Assembly (NCBI GenBank): GCA_038237625.1
Contig: JBBRYM010000008.1
Location: 1-64,000 of the forward strand
Origin: JAWVFM01 sp038237625
Lineage (GTDB): Bacteria; Actinomycetota; Thermoleophilia; Solirubrobacterales; 70-9
Reading direction: 5' to 3'
DNA: 64,000 bases
The notes beneath the pieces are model-generated. The model did no database searches. It was given only the letters and a program-made list of their open reading frames with translations, and was not told the DNA's origin. Of this stretch, positions 49,406-59,757 are shown piece after piece. How positions within the stretch are numbered: the stretch's first letter is position 1; each line of letters begins with the position of its first letter. Made by a program: the position numbers and the translations under genes.

Positions 49406-50892
49406 GCGGAGGCCGCGCGGGTGACGCGCTCGGCCTCGTCCTTGGCGTGGACGTCGGCCAGCTGCTCGGAGATCCAGACGCCCGGATCGCGGTCGCGGAC
49501 GATCTCGCGCAGCCGCCCGGCTCGCAGGCGCCGCTCCTCGGAGTCCATCGTGAGCGCGCGGTACATCGTGTCGGCCTGCTCCTGGATGTCGAACGGGTTG
49601 ACGCTCAGGGTGCAGTCGCCGAGCTCCTCGTGGGCGCCGGTGTTCTCCGAGAGCATCACCACGCCGTCGCGCGTGTTCACGGCTGGGGCCTCTTTGGCCA
49701 CCAGGTTCATCCCGTCGAAGAGCGAGTTGACGATCAGCAGGTCGAAGTGCTTGTAGCGGGCGACCGCCTCGGGGAAGTTCTCGTAGATCCGCAGGTCGAT
49801 CGGCATCCAGTCGGTCGTGCCGTGGCGGTGGTTGACCACGGCTACCAGCGCCTCGATGCGATCGAGGTACTCCTGGTACTCGGGCACGTCGGTACGCGAT
49901 GGCTGCAGGTGGGCGATGAAGGTCACGCGCTCGCGAAACTCGGGATGCTGCTGGAGGAATACATCGAACGCCGTGAACCCCCGCAGGACGTTCTTTGACA
50001 GGTCGGCGCGGTCGACTCGAAGGATCAGGTGGTCGCGGCGGCGGCGCAGCAGCTCCGCCTCGTGATCGGCGACCTCGTCGGACGCGGCGGCGCGGTCGAG
50101 ACGGCGCGCGTCGATCGCCAGGGGATAGGCGCGGACCCAGGTTTCGTGGCCGTCCTGCATCACGGCTCCGCGGTCGTGGTCGACCTCGAGCTCGAGGAGC
50201 TCCTGGCAGCAGTGCAAGAAGTTGCGGCAGTAGGCCTGGGTGTGGAAGCCGATGATGTCGTTCGCCAAAAGGCCGCGGTAGATCGCCTCGCGCATGTAGG
50301 CGGGCAGGATCCTCCAGGAGTCCGGCTGCGACCACGGAATGTGGACGAAGTGCTGGAGGAACACATCGGGCCGCGCTTCGCGGACCAGCAGGGGGCACGT
50401 GTAGAGGTGGTAGTCGTGGAGCATGACCAGGGGCTCGTCGTCGTCGGCGATCGCCGCGATGATCGCTTCGGCGATGTCGCGGTTGACGACCACGTAGCCC
50501 TCGCGCCAGGCCTCGACCTCCTCGGCGCGGATGTCCGGCGCGTTTGAGAGATCCCAGAGGTAGTGCTGGATGAACCAGAGGATCGGGTTGGCGATGACGT
50601 TGTAAAAGCGGTCATACGCGTCGGGGTCGCTTTCCACCAGCAGCACCTCGTAGCGCACGTCGTCGATGTCGATATCGACCGGAGCACCCCCAGCCTCTCG
50701 CGAGACGGCCACGTCCTCCTCGGTCATTGCCGAGGCGATCCAAAGGGCCGATCGCTGCGCCACGAGACCCGAGAGCGCGGTCACCAGGCCGCCGCCACCG
50801 CGGCGAACCTCGCGCTCGCCTCCGTCGGAGCGCCAGAACTCAGCCGGGCCCCGGTTGGAGACGATTACGAGCTTGTGACCGTCGGCGACCAT
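49402..50892 (-). CDS. otsA: Trehalose-6-phosphate synthase (GT20)
   Basis: OtsA transfers glucose from a nucleotide sugar to glucose-6-phosphate. The 496-aa protein has VIVSNRGPAEF at the start, WFIQHYLWDL, the HDYHLYTCPLLVREARPDVF loop, HIPWSQPD, GFHTQAYCRNFL and the C-terminal SLFDGMNLVAKEAPAVN plus LSENTGAHEEL. It lies 66 bases after treT on the same strand. No otsB phosphatase is adjacent. Confidence 0.95.
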   Translation of the reverse strand: MVADGHKLVIVSNRGPAEFWRSDGGEREVRRGGGGLVTALSGLVAQRSALWIASAMTEEDVAVSREAGGAPVDIDIDDVRYEVLLVESDPDAYDRFYNVIANPILWFIQHYLWDLSNAPDIRAEEVEAWREGYVVVNRDIAEAIIAAIADDDEPLVMLHDYHLYTCPLLVREARPDVFLQHFVHIPWSQPDSWRILPAYMREAIYRGLLANDIIGFHTQAYCRNFLHCCQELLELEVDHDRGAVMQDGHETWVRAYPLAIDARRLDRAAASDEVADHEAELLRRRRDHLILRVDRADLSKNVLRGFTAFDVFLQQHPEFRERVTFIAHLQPSRTDVPEYQEYLDRIEALVAVVNHRHGTTDWMPIDLRIYENFPEAVARYKHFDLLIVNSLFDGMNLVAKEAPAVNTRDGVVMLSENTGAHEELGDCTLSVNPFDIQEQADTMYRALTMDSEERRLRAGRLREIVRDRDPGVWISEQLADVHAKDEAERVTRAASA

Positions 50893-50958
50893 GGCACCAA
50901 GTTTCGCATCGTTGGCGCTTCGTTAAGGGATCTGACCCCTCTGGGGCGGCAGTGCGCG

Positions 50959-52194
50959 CTAAACGCCGATCTCGTGGCAGATGTCGAGCCAGTCGCGAAG
51001 CAGGCGTGGTGTCAGAAAGCGCTCGCGTGCGCGCTCCTTGCCGCCGCGGCCAAGGCGCTTCGAGAGCTCCGGGTCCTTGAGGATCTCGATCGAGCGCCGG
51101 GCAGCGTCTTCCACCGAGCTGACGAGAAAGCCCGACACGCCGTTCTCGATCTGAAGGGGAATGCCCCCAACGTCGCCGCCCACCGTCGCCCGACCCTTCC
51201 AGAGGGCCTCGGTGACGGTCAGCCCGAAGCCCTCGCGAGTTGACTTCTGCATGCACACGTCGGCCTGCGACTGGAAGGCGTTAACCTCGATGGCGCCGAC
51301 GTTGTTGAGGTTGTTGAGGATCTTGATGTCGGGATCGCCGTCGGCGTAGCGGAGGGTGGAGTTGAAGAACTCCCACCCCTCGGGGTCGTCGGTCGCCATC
51401 GATCCGACGAGCGCCAGCTGGACATCCGGGATCTCCGCCTTGACGGCGCGATAGGCGTCGATGACCCCGATGGGGTCCTTCCAGGGATCGAAGCGTGAGA
51501 CCTGGCAGATCAGCGGGCGCTCCGGGTCGATCCCGAACTGCTCGCAGACGAAGGCGGCATCGTCGGGCGAGAGCGCCATGTTCTTCGGCGAGAGAGGGTC
51601 GATCGCGGGCGGGACGAGCTTGACCGGTTTGCCGTCCATGCGCGCCGGGACGTACTGCTCGAGGTGCCAGACGGTGGCGTCGTAATCGCGGATCAGGGGC
51701 AGGAGCCGCGAAAGGGTCGAGGGGTTCGGGGTCGAGAGGTCGATGTGGCAGCGCCAGACCCAGCGGCGCGCCCGCTCCAGTGCGTTTGCCCGCAGGCCCG
51801 CCGGCTGGGGGTCGTGGACGATGATCAGGTCCCAGTCGCCCTCGAGACTCTGGGCGTTCATCGCGTTGTAGGCCTCGAAGACCTCCCATTGATCGTCGGA
51901 GATCGCCTGCGGATCGCCCTGAAGCGAGTTGTGCATCAGCTTGGTGACGTTGAAGAACTCCTCGCGGCCGAGGATGACCTGCCAATGAGCGTCGAGGCCG
52001 ACGTCGCGCATCAGGGGCACGAGGGTGTAGAGGATCTCCGAGACGCCGCCGCCGTAGGCGGTGGCGCTCACGTGAAGGACTCGCTTGCCCTCCATGGGAA
52101 CGGCGAGCTCGCGGATGCGCTCGATCAGCGGCTTGCCGGCGATGTGGGTGTAATCGGCCAGCGAGCGCTGGCCCAGGGGCACCTCCTGGAGCAC
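50959..52194 (-). CDS. treT: Trehalose synthase, glycosyltransferring (TreT-like, GT4)
   Basis: TreT makes trehalose directly and reversibly from a nucleotide-glucose and glucose. The 411-aa protein has the typical HVSATAYGGGVSEILYTLVPLM glycine motif, VHDPQPAGLR, WRCHIDLSTPNP, CQVSRFDPWKDPIGVI and the GT4 EX7E motif in STREGFGLTVTEALWKGR. A retaining GT4 of another substrate is possible, but the N-terminal pattern fits trehalose enzymes from Thermoproteus, Rubrobacter and relatives. GTG 52194 is three bases after the HtrA stop, so translation is coupled. Confidence 0.88.
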   Translation of the reverse strand: MLQEVPLGQRSLADYTHIAGKPLIERIRELAVPMEGKRVLHVSATAYGGGVSEILYTLVPLMRDVGLDAHWQVILGREEFFNVTKLMHNSLQGDPQAISDDQWEVFEAYNAMNAQSLEGDWDLIIVHDPQPAGLRANALERARRWVWRCHIDLSTPNPSTLSRLLPLIRDYDATVWHLEQYVPARMDGKPVKLVPPAIDPLSPKNMALSPDDAAFVCEQFGIDPERPLICQVSRFDPWKDPIGVIDAYRAVKAEIPDVQLALVGSMATDDPEGWEFFNSTLRYADGDPDIKILNNLNNVGAIEVNAFQSQADVCMQKSTREGFGLTVTEALWKGRATVGGDVGGIPLQIENGVSGFLVSSVEDAARRSIEILKDPELSKRLGRGGKERARERFLTPRLLRDWLDICHEIGV

Positions 52195-52197
52195 GAA

Positions 52198-53366
<1,169 letters not shown>

Positions 53367-53370
<4 letters not shown>

Positions 53371-54776
53371 GCGACAACCCCGTGCTCGGCAGGAAGGCTC
53401 AGGGTGAACTCGGTACGGCCCGTGCGCGTGGAGACGCGGAGCTCGCCCTCCATTCGCCGGGCGAGCTCGCGCGCGATGGCCAGGCCGAGGCCCGATCCCC
53501 GCACGCGATCGCCGGTGAAGAAGCGCTCGAATATCCGGTCGCGATCGTGCGGCGGCACGCCGCGGCCGTCGTCGGCGACGACAAGTCCCGCGTGGCCGTT
53601 TGAGGTCTGCGCTGTCACTGCGATGGAGGTGCCCGCCGGAGTGTGGGTCAGGGCGTTGTCGAGCAGGATACGCATGATCTGCGCCACGCGGTCAGGGTCC
53701 GCTCGCGCCTGCGGCGCCCCTTTGGCGTGGAGGTCGATTTTTGAAGAGTGTCGTTCCGCCGCGGGGGCGAATTCCTCGACGACCTCCGCGGCCAACGCCG
53801 CAAGGTCGACGCGCCTGGGACGCAGCTCGATCGCGTCGGAGTCGAGCTTGGAGAGGTCCAAAAGCTCCACGGTGAGCTTCGTGAGGCGGTCGACCTGCTC
53901 GCGCATGGTGCGGATGAACTCCCCGCGGGCATCGGGGTCGGGGTCGTGCTCCTCCAAAAGCTCGACGAACCCGGCGAGCGAAAAGATCGGCGTGCGAAGC
54001 TCGTGCGAGGCATTGGCGATGAACTCGCGACGGGCGCTGTCGAGACGCGCGAGACGGCTCTGCATCTCGTCGAGCGCCGCGGCAAGCTGACCGACCTCGT
54101 CGGAGCCCGAGTCGGGGATGGGGGTCTGGAAGTTTCCGTCGGCCACCATCTCCGCAGCTCGTTCCAGCCGGCGAAGCCGCTGGGAATGAGCGCGGGCTGC
54201 GAACCACGCCGCGGCCAGCGCCAGAGCCAGGGCGATCGCACCCGCGATCAGGATCTGGCGTTTGATGAGACTGACGTTGTCGTCCACCTCAGCCAGCGGC
54301 GAGGAGAGCGCGAGCACCCACTCGGGTTTGCCCGAGCGCGAGACCACCACGGCGCTCTCGCCGATCCTGGCGCCGCCTGAGCCCTCAACGGCAGTGCCGG
54401 GGTGGCCGGTGGCGGCTGCCACGGCGGCGGCCGGGTAGCTGGGAGCTATCGCGGTGCGCTCGAGGCCGGAGTCGGCGATGACGAACTCGGGCCTGGGGGC
54501 CTGGGGGCCCTCGCGGACGCCGAGGAGAGTGGCGCGGGCGTCGGAGCGCTGCGCTGCTGCGTGCACCAGCCGGGCGAGCTCGCGGGAGGAGGCGTGATCG
54601 TGGAGCGCGACCTCGAAGCGCTGCTGCGAAGAGATCGCACCCGCCTCCAGGCGCTGGAGCTTCTGTGAGGTGAGGTTCGAGCGCAACTGCGGGACGACGT
54701 AGAGGTAGACGAACCCGATCGCCGCGGCCGTGATCGCGAAGAACAGTAGGACGAGCCGCGTGCGAACGCTGTTCAT
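53367..54776 (-). CDS. Two-component sensor histidine kinase (MprB-like)
   Basis: The 469-aa protein has two transmembrane helices (about residues 8-28 and 175-194) flanking an extracytoplasmic sensor domain, then HAMP, the H-box NASHELRTPIF (His258) and an ATPase domain with NALTHTP, DDGRGVPP and GSGLGLAIARELA. It is paired with the upstream regulator and the HtrA protease. The operon context and sensor size suggest an envelope-stress sensor; the stimulus is unknown. Confidence 0.95.
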
Positions 54777-55468
54777 TCGCGGAAGCGGTAGCCGGCACCG
54801 CGGACTGTCAGGAGGAATTCCGGCGCGGCCGGGTCGGCCTCGATCTTCTCCCGCAGGTGGCGGATGTGGACGTCGACGGTGCGGGGGTCGCGATAGGTCG
54901 CATCACCCCAGACCGCAGCGAGGAGGTCGGCCCGGGACAGCACACGCCCCGCGCCGCGGGCGAGGGCCGAAAGGATCCCGAACTCGACATAGGTGAGCTC
55001 CACCTCATCGCCGCGAACGGCCACGGTGCGCCGTTCGAAGTCGATGCGCATGTCGCCCGCCTCGATGGGCTCCTGAGCCTCCGCGCCGCGGCCGAAGTCG
55101 GAACGGCGTAGGGCCGCCCGGACCCTGCTGCGGAACTCTCTGACCGAAAACGGCTTGGTGATGTAGTCGTCGGCTCCGATTTCGAGGCCGAGCACCTTGT
55201 CGCCCTCGTCGTCACGAGCGGTGAGCATGATGATCGGCACCTGGCTGCGCCCACGGATGCGCCGGCAGACCTCGATTCCGTCGATGCGGGGCAGCATCAC
55301 GTCGAGGATCACGAGGTCGAAGCGCTCCGCGGCAAACCGGTCGAGGGCCTCCCGCCCGTCCAGCGCCGGCACGACTTCGTAGCCATCGCGCCGCAGCGGA
55401 TATGAGAGGAGCGTCTGGATCGCCTGCTCGTCGTCGACCAGCAGCACCCGCGCGACGACATCAGCCAT
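54773..55468 (-). CDS. OmpR-family response regulator (MprA-like)
   Basis: The 231-aa protein has a receiver domain (VLLVDDEQAI, phosphoacceptor Asp56 in VILDVMLP, Lys106 in YITKPF) and an OmpR-type winged helix ending DVHIRHLREKIE and VRGAGYRF. It is the first gene of the operon that continues with the kinase, HtrA, treT and otsA. The leaderless promoter TAACCT-N6-ATG is immediately upstream, and the gene is divergent from the M28-like gene. Confidence 0.96.
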   Translation of the reverse strand: MADVVARVLLVDDEQAIQTLLSYPLRRDGYEVVPALDGREALDRFAAERFDLVILDVMLPRIDGIEVCRRIRGRSQVPIIMLTARDDEGDKVLGLEIGADDYITKPFSVREFRSRVRAALRRSDFGRGAEAQEPIEAGDMRIDFERRTVAVRGDEVELTYVEFGILSALARGAGRVLSRADLLAAVWGDATYRDPRTVDVHIRHLREKIEADPAAPEFLLTVRGAGYRFRE

Positions 55469-55474
55469 TTCTGA

Positions 55475-55480
55475 AGGTTA
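55475..55480 (-). promoter_or_regulatory. -10 element for the two-component/HtrA/trehalose operon
   Basis: Minus-strand TAACCT is followed by TCAGAA and the ATG at 55468, so the message is predicted to start at the ATG. Confidence 0.6.
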
Positions 55481-55500
55481 GTGTCGAGAATCCTCCGCTC

Positions 55501-57138
55501 GTGGTCGATCTCCGTCTTTACAGGGCAGCTTTCCTGCCAGCACTGGCGGCCGTTGGCGCGCTGCTCTTCTCCCTGCAGTCGCTGCCGAACGCGTTGCAGC
55601 CGCTGGTTTCACCCGGGACCTTCGATGGCCAGGCGGCGACCCGGTTCGCCCGCCAGGTCGCCGCCGTTGCCCCGAGCCGCCCACCCGGAAGCGAGGGCGA
55701 TACGGCGGCGGCAGCTCTCGTCGAGCGCACCTTCCGCACCGTTCGCGGCGGCGACGTCCTCGAGCAGAGCTTCTCGTCCGGCGGCGCCTCGATGAAGAAC
55801 GTGATCCTGAGTCTCCCTGGTCGCAGCGACCGCGTGGTCGCCGTGATCGCCTCGCGCGACAGCACAACCGGGCCGGGGGCCGCGACCAGCGCTGCAGCCA
55901 CCGGGGCGCTCATGGAGATGGCGGTGGAGCTCGGCGGTGTGACCCACGGCGCCACCCTGCTGCTGGCTTCGACCGACGGCGGCACGGCCGGCGAGGCGGG
56001 GGCGAAGGAGCTGGCGTCGGGTTTCCTCGACGACGCCAACGTCGAGGGAGTGGTCGCGCTGGCGGCGCCCGGGCTCGAGAACCCGCGCCCGCCCTACCTG
56101 ATCGACACCGCCGATGGCCCGGAGCGCGGCGGCCTCCAGCTCGAGCGCACCGCCGAGCGGGCCTTGGCCGACCAGGCGAGCGTCCACGTTTCGCGACCGG
56201 GTGCGGTGCAGCAGCTCGTGCGGCTCGCCATCCCATGGGGACTTGGGCCCCAGGCCCCGCTGATCGCTCGCGGAATTGATGCCGTCACCCTCTCGGCGGG
56301 CGGGGAGCTCCCGGTTTCGGCCGCCGCGGCCGAAACGCTCTCGCCGACCTCGCTGACCCGCTTTGCTCGCGCCACGCTGGATGTGGCGCTGTCGCTGGAC
56401 TCGGCGCCCACCGTCGATCACGGTCCCGCCTCCTACATCGAGGTCGGCGGCAACATCGTGCCTGACTGGGCGATCCGGGTCCTTGCCCTCGCACTGATCC
56501 TGCCCGCGCTCGTCGCGGCGGTCGACGCCATGGCGCGGGCGGCACGCCAGGGCGAGGCCGCCGCAGCGCTTCGCTGGGCAGCTCCGACGGCGCTGCCCCT
56601 GCTGGCGGCGCTCGCGCTTGTGTACCTGCTCGCGCTGATCGGCATCGTCGCCCGACCGGGCTTTCCGTTCGAGCCTCGCGCGATCGGGATCGGATTCGGG
56701 GAGATCGTCGTGATGCTGCTCTACCTCGGGGTGGGGATCGGGGTTTGGCGATTGCTCGGGGGCAACACGCGCACGACCGGGCTCGACGGGGGCGCAGTTG
56801 CCAGCGCGCTGGGGCTTCTCTTGGTGGGCGTCGTGCTGCTCGTGTGGGTCTGGAACCCCTTTGCCGGACTGCTGGCCGCGCCGCTCGCGCACGCCTGGGT
56901 GCCCCAGGCGAGGAACGCTCGGCGCAGCCCGCTGCGGTCGCTGGCGGTCATCGCCGTCGCAGTTCTCCCCCTCCTGCTGGCGGCAGCGAGCGTCGCCTCA
57001 CGCCTTCATCTCGGCGCCTCTGCGCCATGGCAGGTCCTCGTCGCGATCGGCGACTGGGGGCTGGCCCCCATCGGCGTTGCGGCCACGTCCCTGGCCGCGG
57101 GGTGGCTCGCTGCGCTCGTGGTGGCGGCTCGAACCTAG
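55501..57138 (+). CDS. M28-like (metal-site-degenerate) membrane protein
   Basis: The 545-aa protein starts with one helix, then a domain resembling peptidase M28 (residues about 40-305), then about eight helices. The M28 metal-ligand positions are changed: the AHYDS-type motif is ASRDS, the ADDNGSG-type motif is AATSAAATG, and the GEE pair is GGTAGE. Hydrolase activity is therefore unlikely. The overall architecture recalls GPI-transamidase subunit GAA1, which also has an inactive M28-like domain before membrane helices, but this is only analogy. GTG 55501 is the likely start. Its TAG lies in repeat A. Confidence 0.72.
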   Translation: MVDLRLYRAAFLPALAAVGALLFSLQSLPNALQPLVSPGTFDGQAATRFARQVAAVAPSRPPGSEGDTAAAALVERTFRTVRGGDVLEQSFSSGGASMKNVILSLPGRSDRVVAVIASRDSTTGPGAATSAAATGALMEMAVELGGVTHGATLLLASTDGGTAGEAGAKELASGFLDDANVEGVVALAAPGLENPRPPYLIDTADGPERGGLQLERTAERALADQASVHVSRPGAVQQLVRLAIPWGLGPQAPLIARGIDAVTLSAGGELPVSAAAAETLSPTSLTRFARATLDVALSLDSAPTVDHGPASYIEVGGNIVPDWAIRVLALALILPALVAAVDAMARAARQGEAAAALRWAAPTALPLLAALALVYLLALIGIVARPGFPFEPRAIGIGFGEIVVMLLYLGVGIGVWRLLGGNTRTTGLDGGAVASALGLLLVGVVLLVWVWNPFAGLLAAPLAHAWVPQARNARRSPLRSLAVIAVAVLPLLLAAASVASRLHLGASAPWQVLVAIGDWGLAPIGVAATSLAAGWLAALVVAART

Positions 57139-57190
57139 AGGCCTGATGTGGGTCATCCACGCACGCGGATGACGCCCATCAAGCCTCTAG
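57134..57190 (+). repeat. Dispersed repeat A, copy 2 (full palindrome)
   Basis: The element starts at the TAG of the M28-like gene and folds into a long hairpin: outer arm CTAGAGGC-c-TGATG pairs with CATCA-a-GCCTCTAG, and the inner stem GTCATCC/GGATGAC closes an 8-base loop. Its first 43 bases are identical to the copy at 120-162 (reverse complement). Confidence 0.85.
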
Positions 57191-57210
57191 GCGGTTTGGA
57201 CGAATGTCCG

Positions 57211-57492
57211 ATGTCGCGCAAAGCTCCAGAAACCGATGAAGTGGTTACTAACGAGCCCGCCAGTGAGATGGCGGAAGATCAGGAGCGAATCGACATCCCC
57301 GGATGGGAAGCGGAACGGTTGAAGTGGCAGATGACTATGCCCGAGTATCAGGTGGACGCAAGCGCGGTGGCTGACGCGATCGTCCAAAAGATGTTGCTCA
57401 TCAAGCGCGGTCGCGAGGCGATCGCGGGGCGCGAAGCTGATCGAACCCGCGTAGGTTGCGGCGCTCGGTCCCGTCGCCGGCAACGAGACTGA
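57211..57492 (+). CDS. Possible FlgM-like small protein
   Basis: The 93-aa frame has an acidic N-terminus (APETDEVVTNEPASEMAEDQ) and a C-terminal-type motif YQVDASAVADAIVQKMLLIK that resembles the anti-sigma helix of FlgM and related small regulators. The last 21 residues are Arg-rich and run antisense through thiL, so the real protein may have been shorter. There is no other flagellar gene in the window. The start at ATG 57211 is uncertain and no ribosome binding site is clear. Confidence 0.45.
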   Translation: MSRKAPETDEVVTNEPASEMAEDQERIDIPGWEAERLKWQMTMPEYQVDASAVADAIVQKMLLIKRGREAIAGREADRTRVGCGARSRRRQRD

Positions 57493-58417
57493 GCCCAGCA
57501 CTGTCCTCGACACGGCCGACGACGGTCGGCGGCGCTGCCATTGCCTTCAGAGCCTCGGCTGCCTCCTCCGGCACGGTCGCCAGCAGCTCATAGTCCTCCC
57601 CGCCCGTTGCGGCAAGCTCGACGGCTTCCATGCCTGCCGCCGTCGACAGCTCCTCCAGCCCGTCGGCAAGCGGCAGGCGATCGAGCCCCACCACCAACCG
57701 GACCTTGCTCGCCGCGGCGAGGTGGGCCGCGTCGCTTGCGATGCCGTCGCTCAGGTCGATCATCGCCGTGGCTCCCGCCGCCGCGAGGGCCGCGCCCTCT
57801 GCGAGGCGCGGCGCGGGCTCGAGCTGGCGCGCACGTAGCCCCTCGGCCACCTCGGCGGCCAGCCCCGCACCCAGCTCAGGACGCTCGAGCAGCACCAACC
57901 CGGCGGCGGCGCCGCCCAGCTCGCCGGTCACCACGACGATGTCCCCCGGCTGCGCGCCGCCTCGCGACACGAGCGAGTCCGCGCGCCCGGCGTGGCCCAC
58001 AACGGTCACGGCTAGCCAGAGGACGGGGGCGCGGGAGACGTCGCCGCCCAGGACCCGCACCCCGGCGCCTCGCGCGCACCCGGCGAGCCCCCACGCGAGC
58101 TCGTCGGCCTCCTCCTCCGCCAAATCGCCGGGGACTCCGAGCTGCACGTAGGCCTCCCCCGCCTCTGCGCCCATGGCCGCGAGGTCGGAGAGCGCCGACG
58201 CCAGCGCTTTATGGCCCACGCTTCGAAGCGACGCAGTGTCGCGGCGGAAGTGCACGCCCTCCACGAGCGAGTCCACCGAGGTCGCCGTCGCTCCGGGCGG
58301 CACGGTCACGGCGGCGTCGTCACCGCTCGCGATGACTACCTCCGCGGGCCCGGTCCCGGCCGGGTCCTGCTCGAGGATCGCGCGCAGGCGCTCGATCAGC
58401 TGAAGCTCGCTGTCCAC
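57401..58417 (-). CDS. thiL: Thiamine-monophosphate kinase
   Basis: ThiL phosphorylates thiamine monophosphate to the active diphosphate. The 338-aa protein has the PurM-like fold: IASGDDAAVTVPPG, SVDSLVEGVHFRRDTASLRSVG, then GGDVSRAP, the linking VTGELGGAAAG and MIDLSDGIASDAAHL, GGEDYELLATV. GTG 58417 is the likely start, with GATGAT six bases upstream as a weak promoter. It converges on and overlaps the small FlgM-like frame. Confidence 0.95.
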   Translation of the reverse strand: MDSELQLIERLRAILEQDPAGTGPAEVVIASGDDAAVTVPPGATATSVDSLVEGVHFRRDTASLRSVGHKALASALSDLAAMGAEAGEAYVQLGVPGDLAEEEADELAWGLAGCARGAGVRVLGGDVSRAPVLWLAVTVVGHAGRADSLVSRGGAQPGDIVVVTGELGGAAAGLVLLERPELGAGLAAEVAEGLRARQLEPAPRLAEGAALAAAGATAMIDLSDGIASDAAHLAAASKVRLVVGLDRLPLADGLEELSTAAGMEAVELAATGGEDYELLATVPEEAAEALKAMAAPPTVVGRVEDSAGLSLVAGDGTERRNLRGFDQLRAPRSPRDRA

Positions 58418-58491
58418 GGCCCAATCATCCCCTAGGGAAGCCTGGCTGATTCAGAACCCAACCTGAAGAAGCCTGACCGCTTTAGGTGCAG

Positions 58492-59754
58492 TTACGTCGG
58501 GATCGCTGCCGGGAGCTGGTACGCGCAGAGAGCCAGGGTGAGGATGACCAACAGGCGGTCGCGGCTGATCGCGGCCAGGGGCAGCGGCCAGAGCATGTAC
58601 CAGGGAGTGACGTAGGCGCTCGCTGCGAGCAGCCCAGCCGCGCACCAGCCGGCGGCGCGGACCCAATCGCCACCTCGCGCCGTCCAGACGAGCAGGCGCA
58701 CCACGAGCAGGGCGAAGAGAGCGAGCATCAACCCCTTGGCGACTCCCAGGTCGAGTCCGCTGGCCCGGTTGATGAGCGCCGGCACGCTGTGGTAGCTCGT
58801 CTGCGCCTGGCTGCCGGGGCCGGCGAGGAGCCCGCCGCCGACCGACGTCCCGAACGCCGCCAGGCCCACGGCCGCGACCAGGAACGCCGCCGCCACGGCG
58901 CCGAGGAGGAGGCGCCGACGGTGGACGTTCGCCCCGATCAGCGCGAAGGGCGCCGCGAATGCCGCCGCCGCCTTCACCGCGTAGGCGGCAACCAGGGCCG
59001 CCCCGCCGGAAGCGGCCCTACCGTGGGCGAGCGCCGCCAGCGCCGCCATGACCCCGACGACCATCAGCGTGTCGTTGTGGGGGCCACCCACGGCGTGAAC
59101 GAGGATCAGCGGGTTGAGGCCCACCAGCGCGAGAGCTCGCGCCGGTGATCCCCCGCGGATGACGGCGAGGCGCCGGGCGAGCCGGCCGATGCCGACGAGC
59201 GCCGCGCCGCAGATCGCCTTCAGGGCCCACAGCCCGGCGGGAACGCCGATCAGCCCCAGCGGATAGCTGGCGAGTGTGAAGAGCGGCCCGTAGACCGTCG
59301 TCGCTTCGCGGAAGTCCTCGACGCGCAACGCCGCTGCGTCGTGCGGGATCGCAGCCGGGGCGTGGTCGTACGGGTTCAGGCCATGGAGAACGCCCAGGCG
59401 GGCGTAGGAGAGGTAACTGAAGGCATCGAGCGAGAGCAGCGGCGGAGCCAGCACGAAGGCAAGAGCCGCGGCGCCGGCCGCGGCCGCGATCGTGCCCTCG
59501 CCGAGCGCACGGGCGCACACCACCACGGCGAGGTACGCGACGAACGCGACCCACATCCACGTCCGGTACTGCGAGGGTGCGACCCCAAGCCCGTCGCCGT
59601 AGACGCCCAGCAGCCATCCAGGAGCGCCCGCCGCCGCGCCGGGAACGAGCGCAGGGCCGGGCGCGGCGAGCGGAACGAGGCTCGTCGCAAGCGCGAAGAG
59701 CGCAACGAGCCCGGGAAGTCGCTCTGCCCGTGGCTGGCCGGCGGGTTCGATCAG
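58492..59754 (-). CDS. MptB-like polyprenol-phosphate-mannose-dependent mannosyltransferase
   Basis: The protein of about 420 aa is a polytopic GT-C-fold transferase of the MptB/DUF2029 (GT87-like) type, with NPYDHAPAAIP, the acidic loop region VYGPLFTLASYPLGL and the helix-end GLNPLILVHAVGGPHND. Such enzymes build mannan or lipoglycan. The first helix (LPGLVALFALATSLVPL) and YGDGLGVAPSQYRTWMW are in frame upstream of the first ATG (59556), yet no ATG, GTG or TTG precedes it after the last stop. CTG 59754 or ATC 59751 must serve. Confidence 0.75.
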   Translation of the reverse strand: MIEPAGQPRAERLPGLVALFALATSLVPLAAPGPALVPGAAAGAPGWLLGVYGDGLGVAPSQYRTWMWVAFVAYLAVVVCARALGEGTIAAAAGAAALAFVLAPPLLSLDAFSYLSYARLGVLHGLNPYDHAPAAIPHDAAALRVEDFREATTVYGPLFTLASYPLGLIGVPAGLWALKAICGAALVGIGRLARRLAVIRGGSPARALALVGLNPLILVHAVGGPHNDTLMVVGVMAALAALAHGRAASGGAALVAAYAVKAAAAFAAPFALIGANVHRRRLLLGAVAAAFLVAAVGLAAFGTSVGGGLLAGPGSQAQTSYHSVPALINRASGLDLGVAKGLMLALFALLVVRLLVWTARGGDWVRAAGWCAAGLLAASAYVTPWYMLWPLPLAAISRDRLLVILTLALCAYQLPAAIPT

Positions 59755-59757
59755 CCG

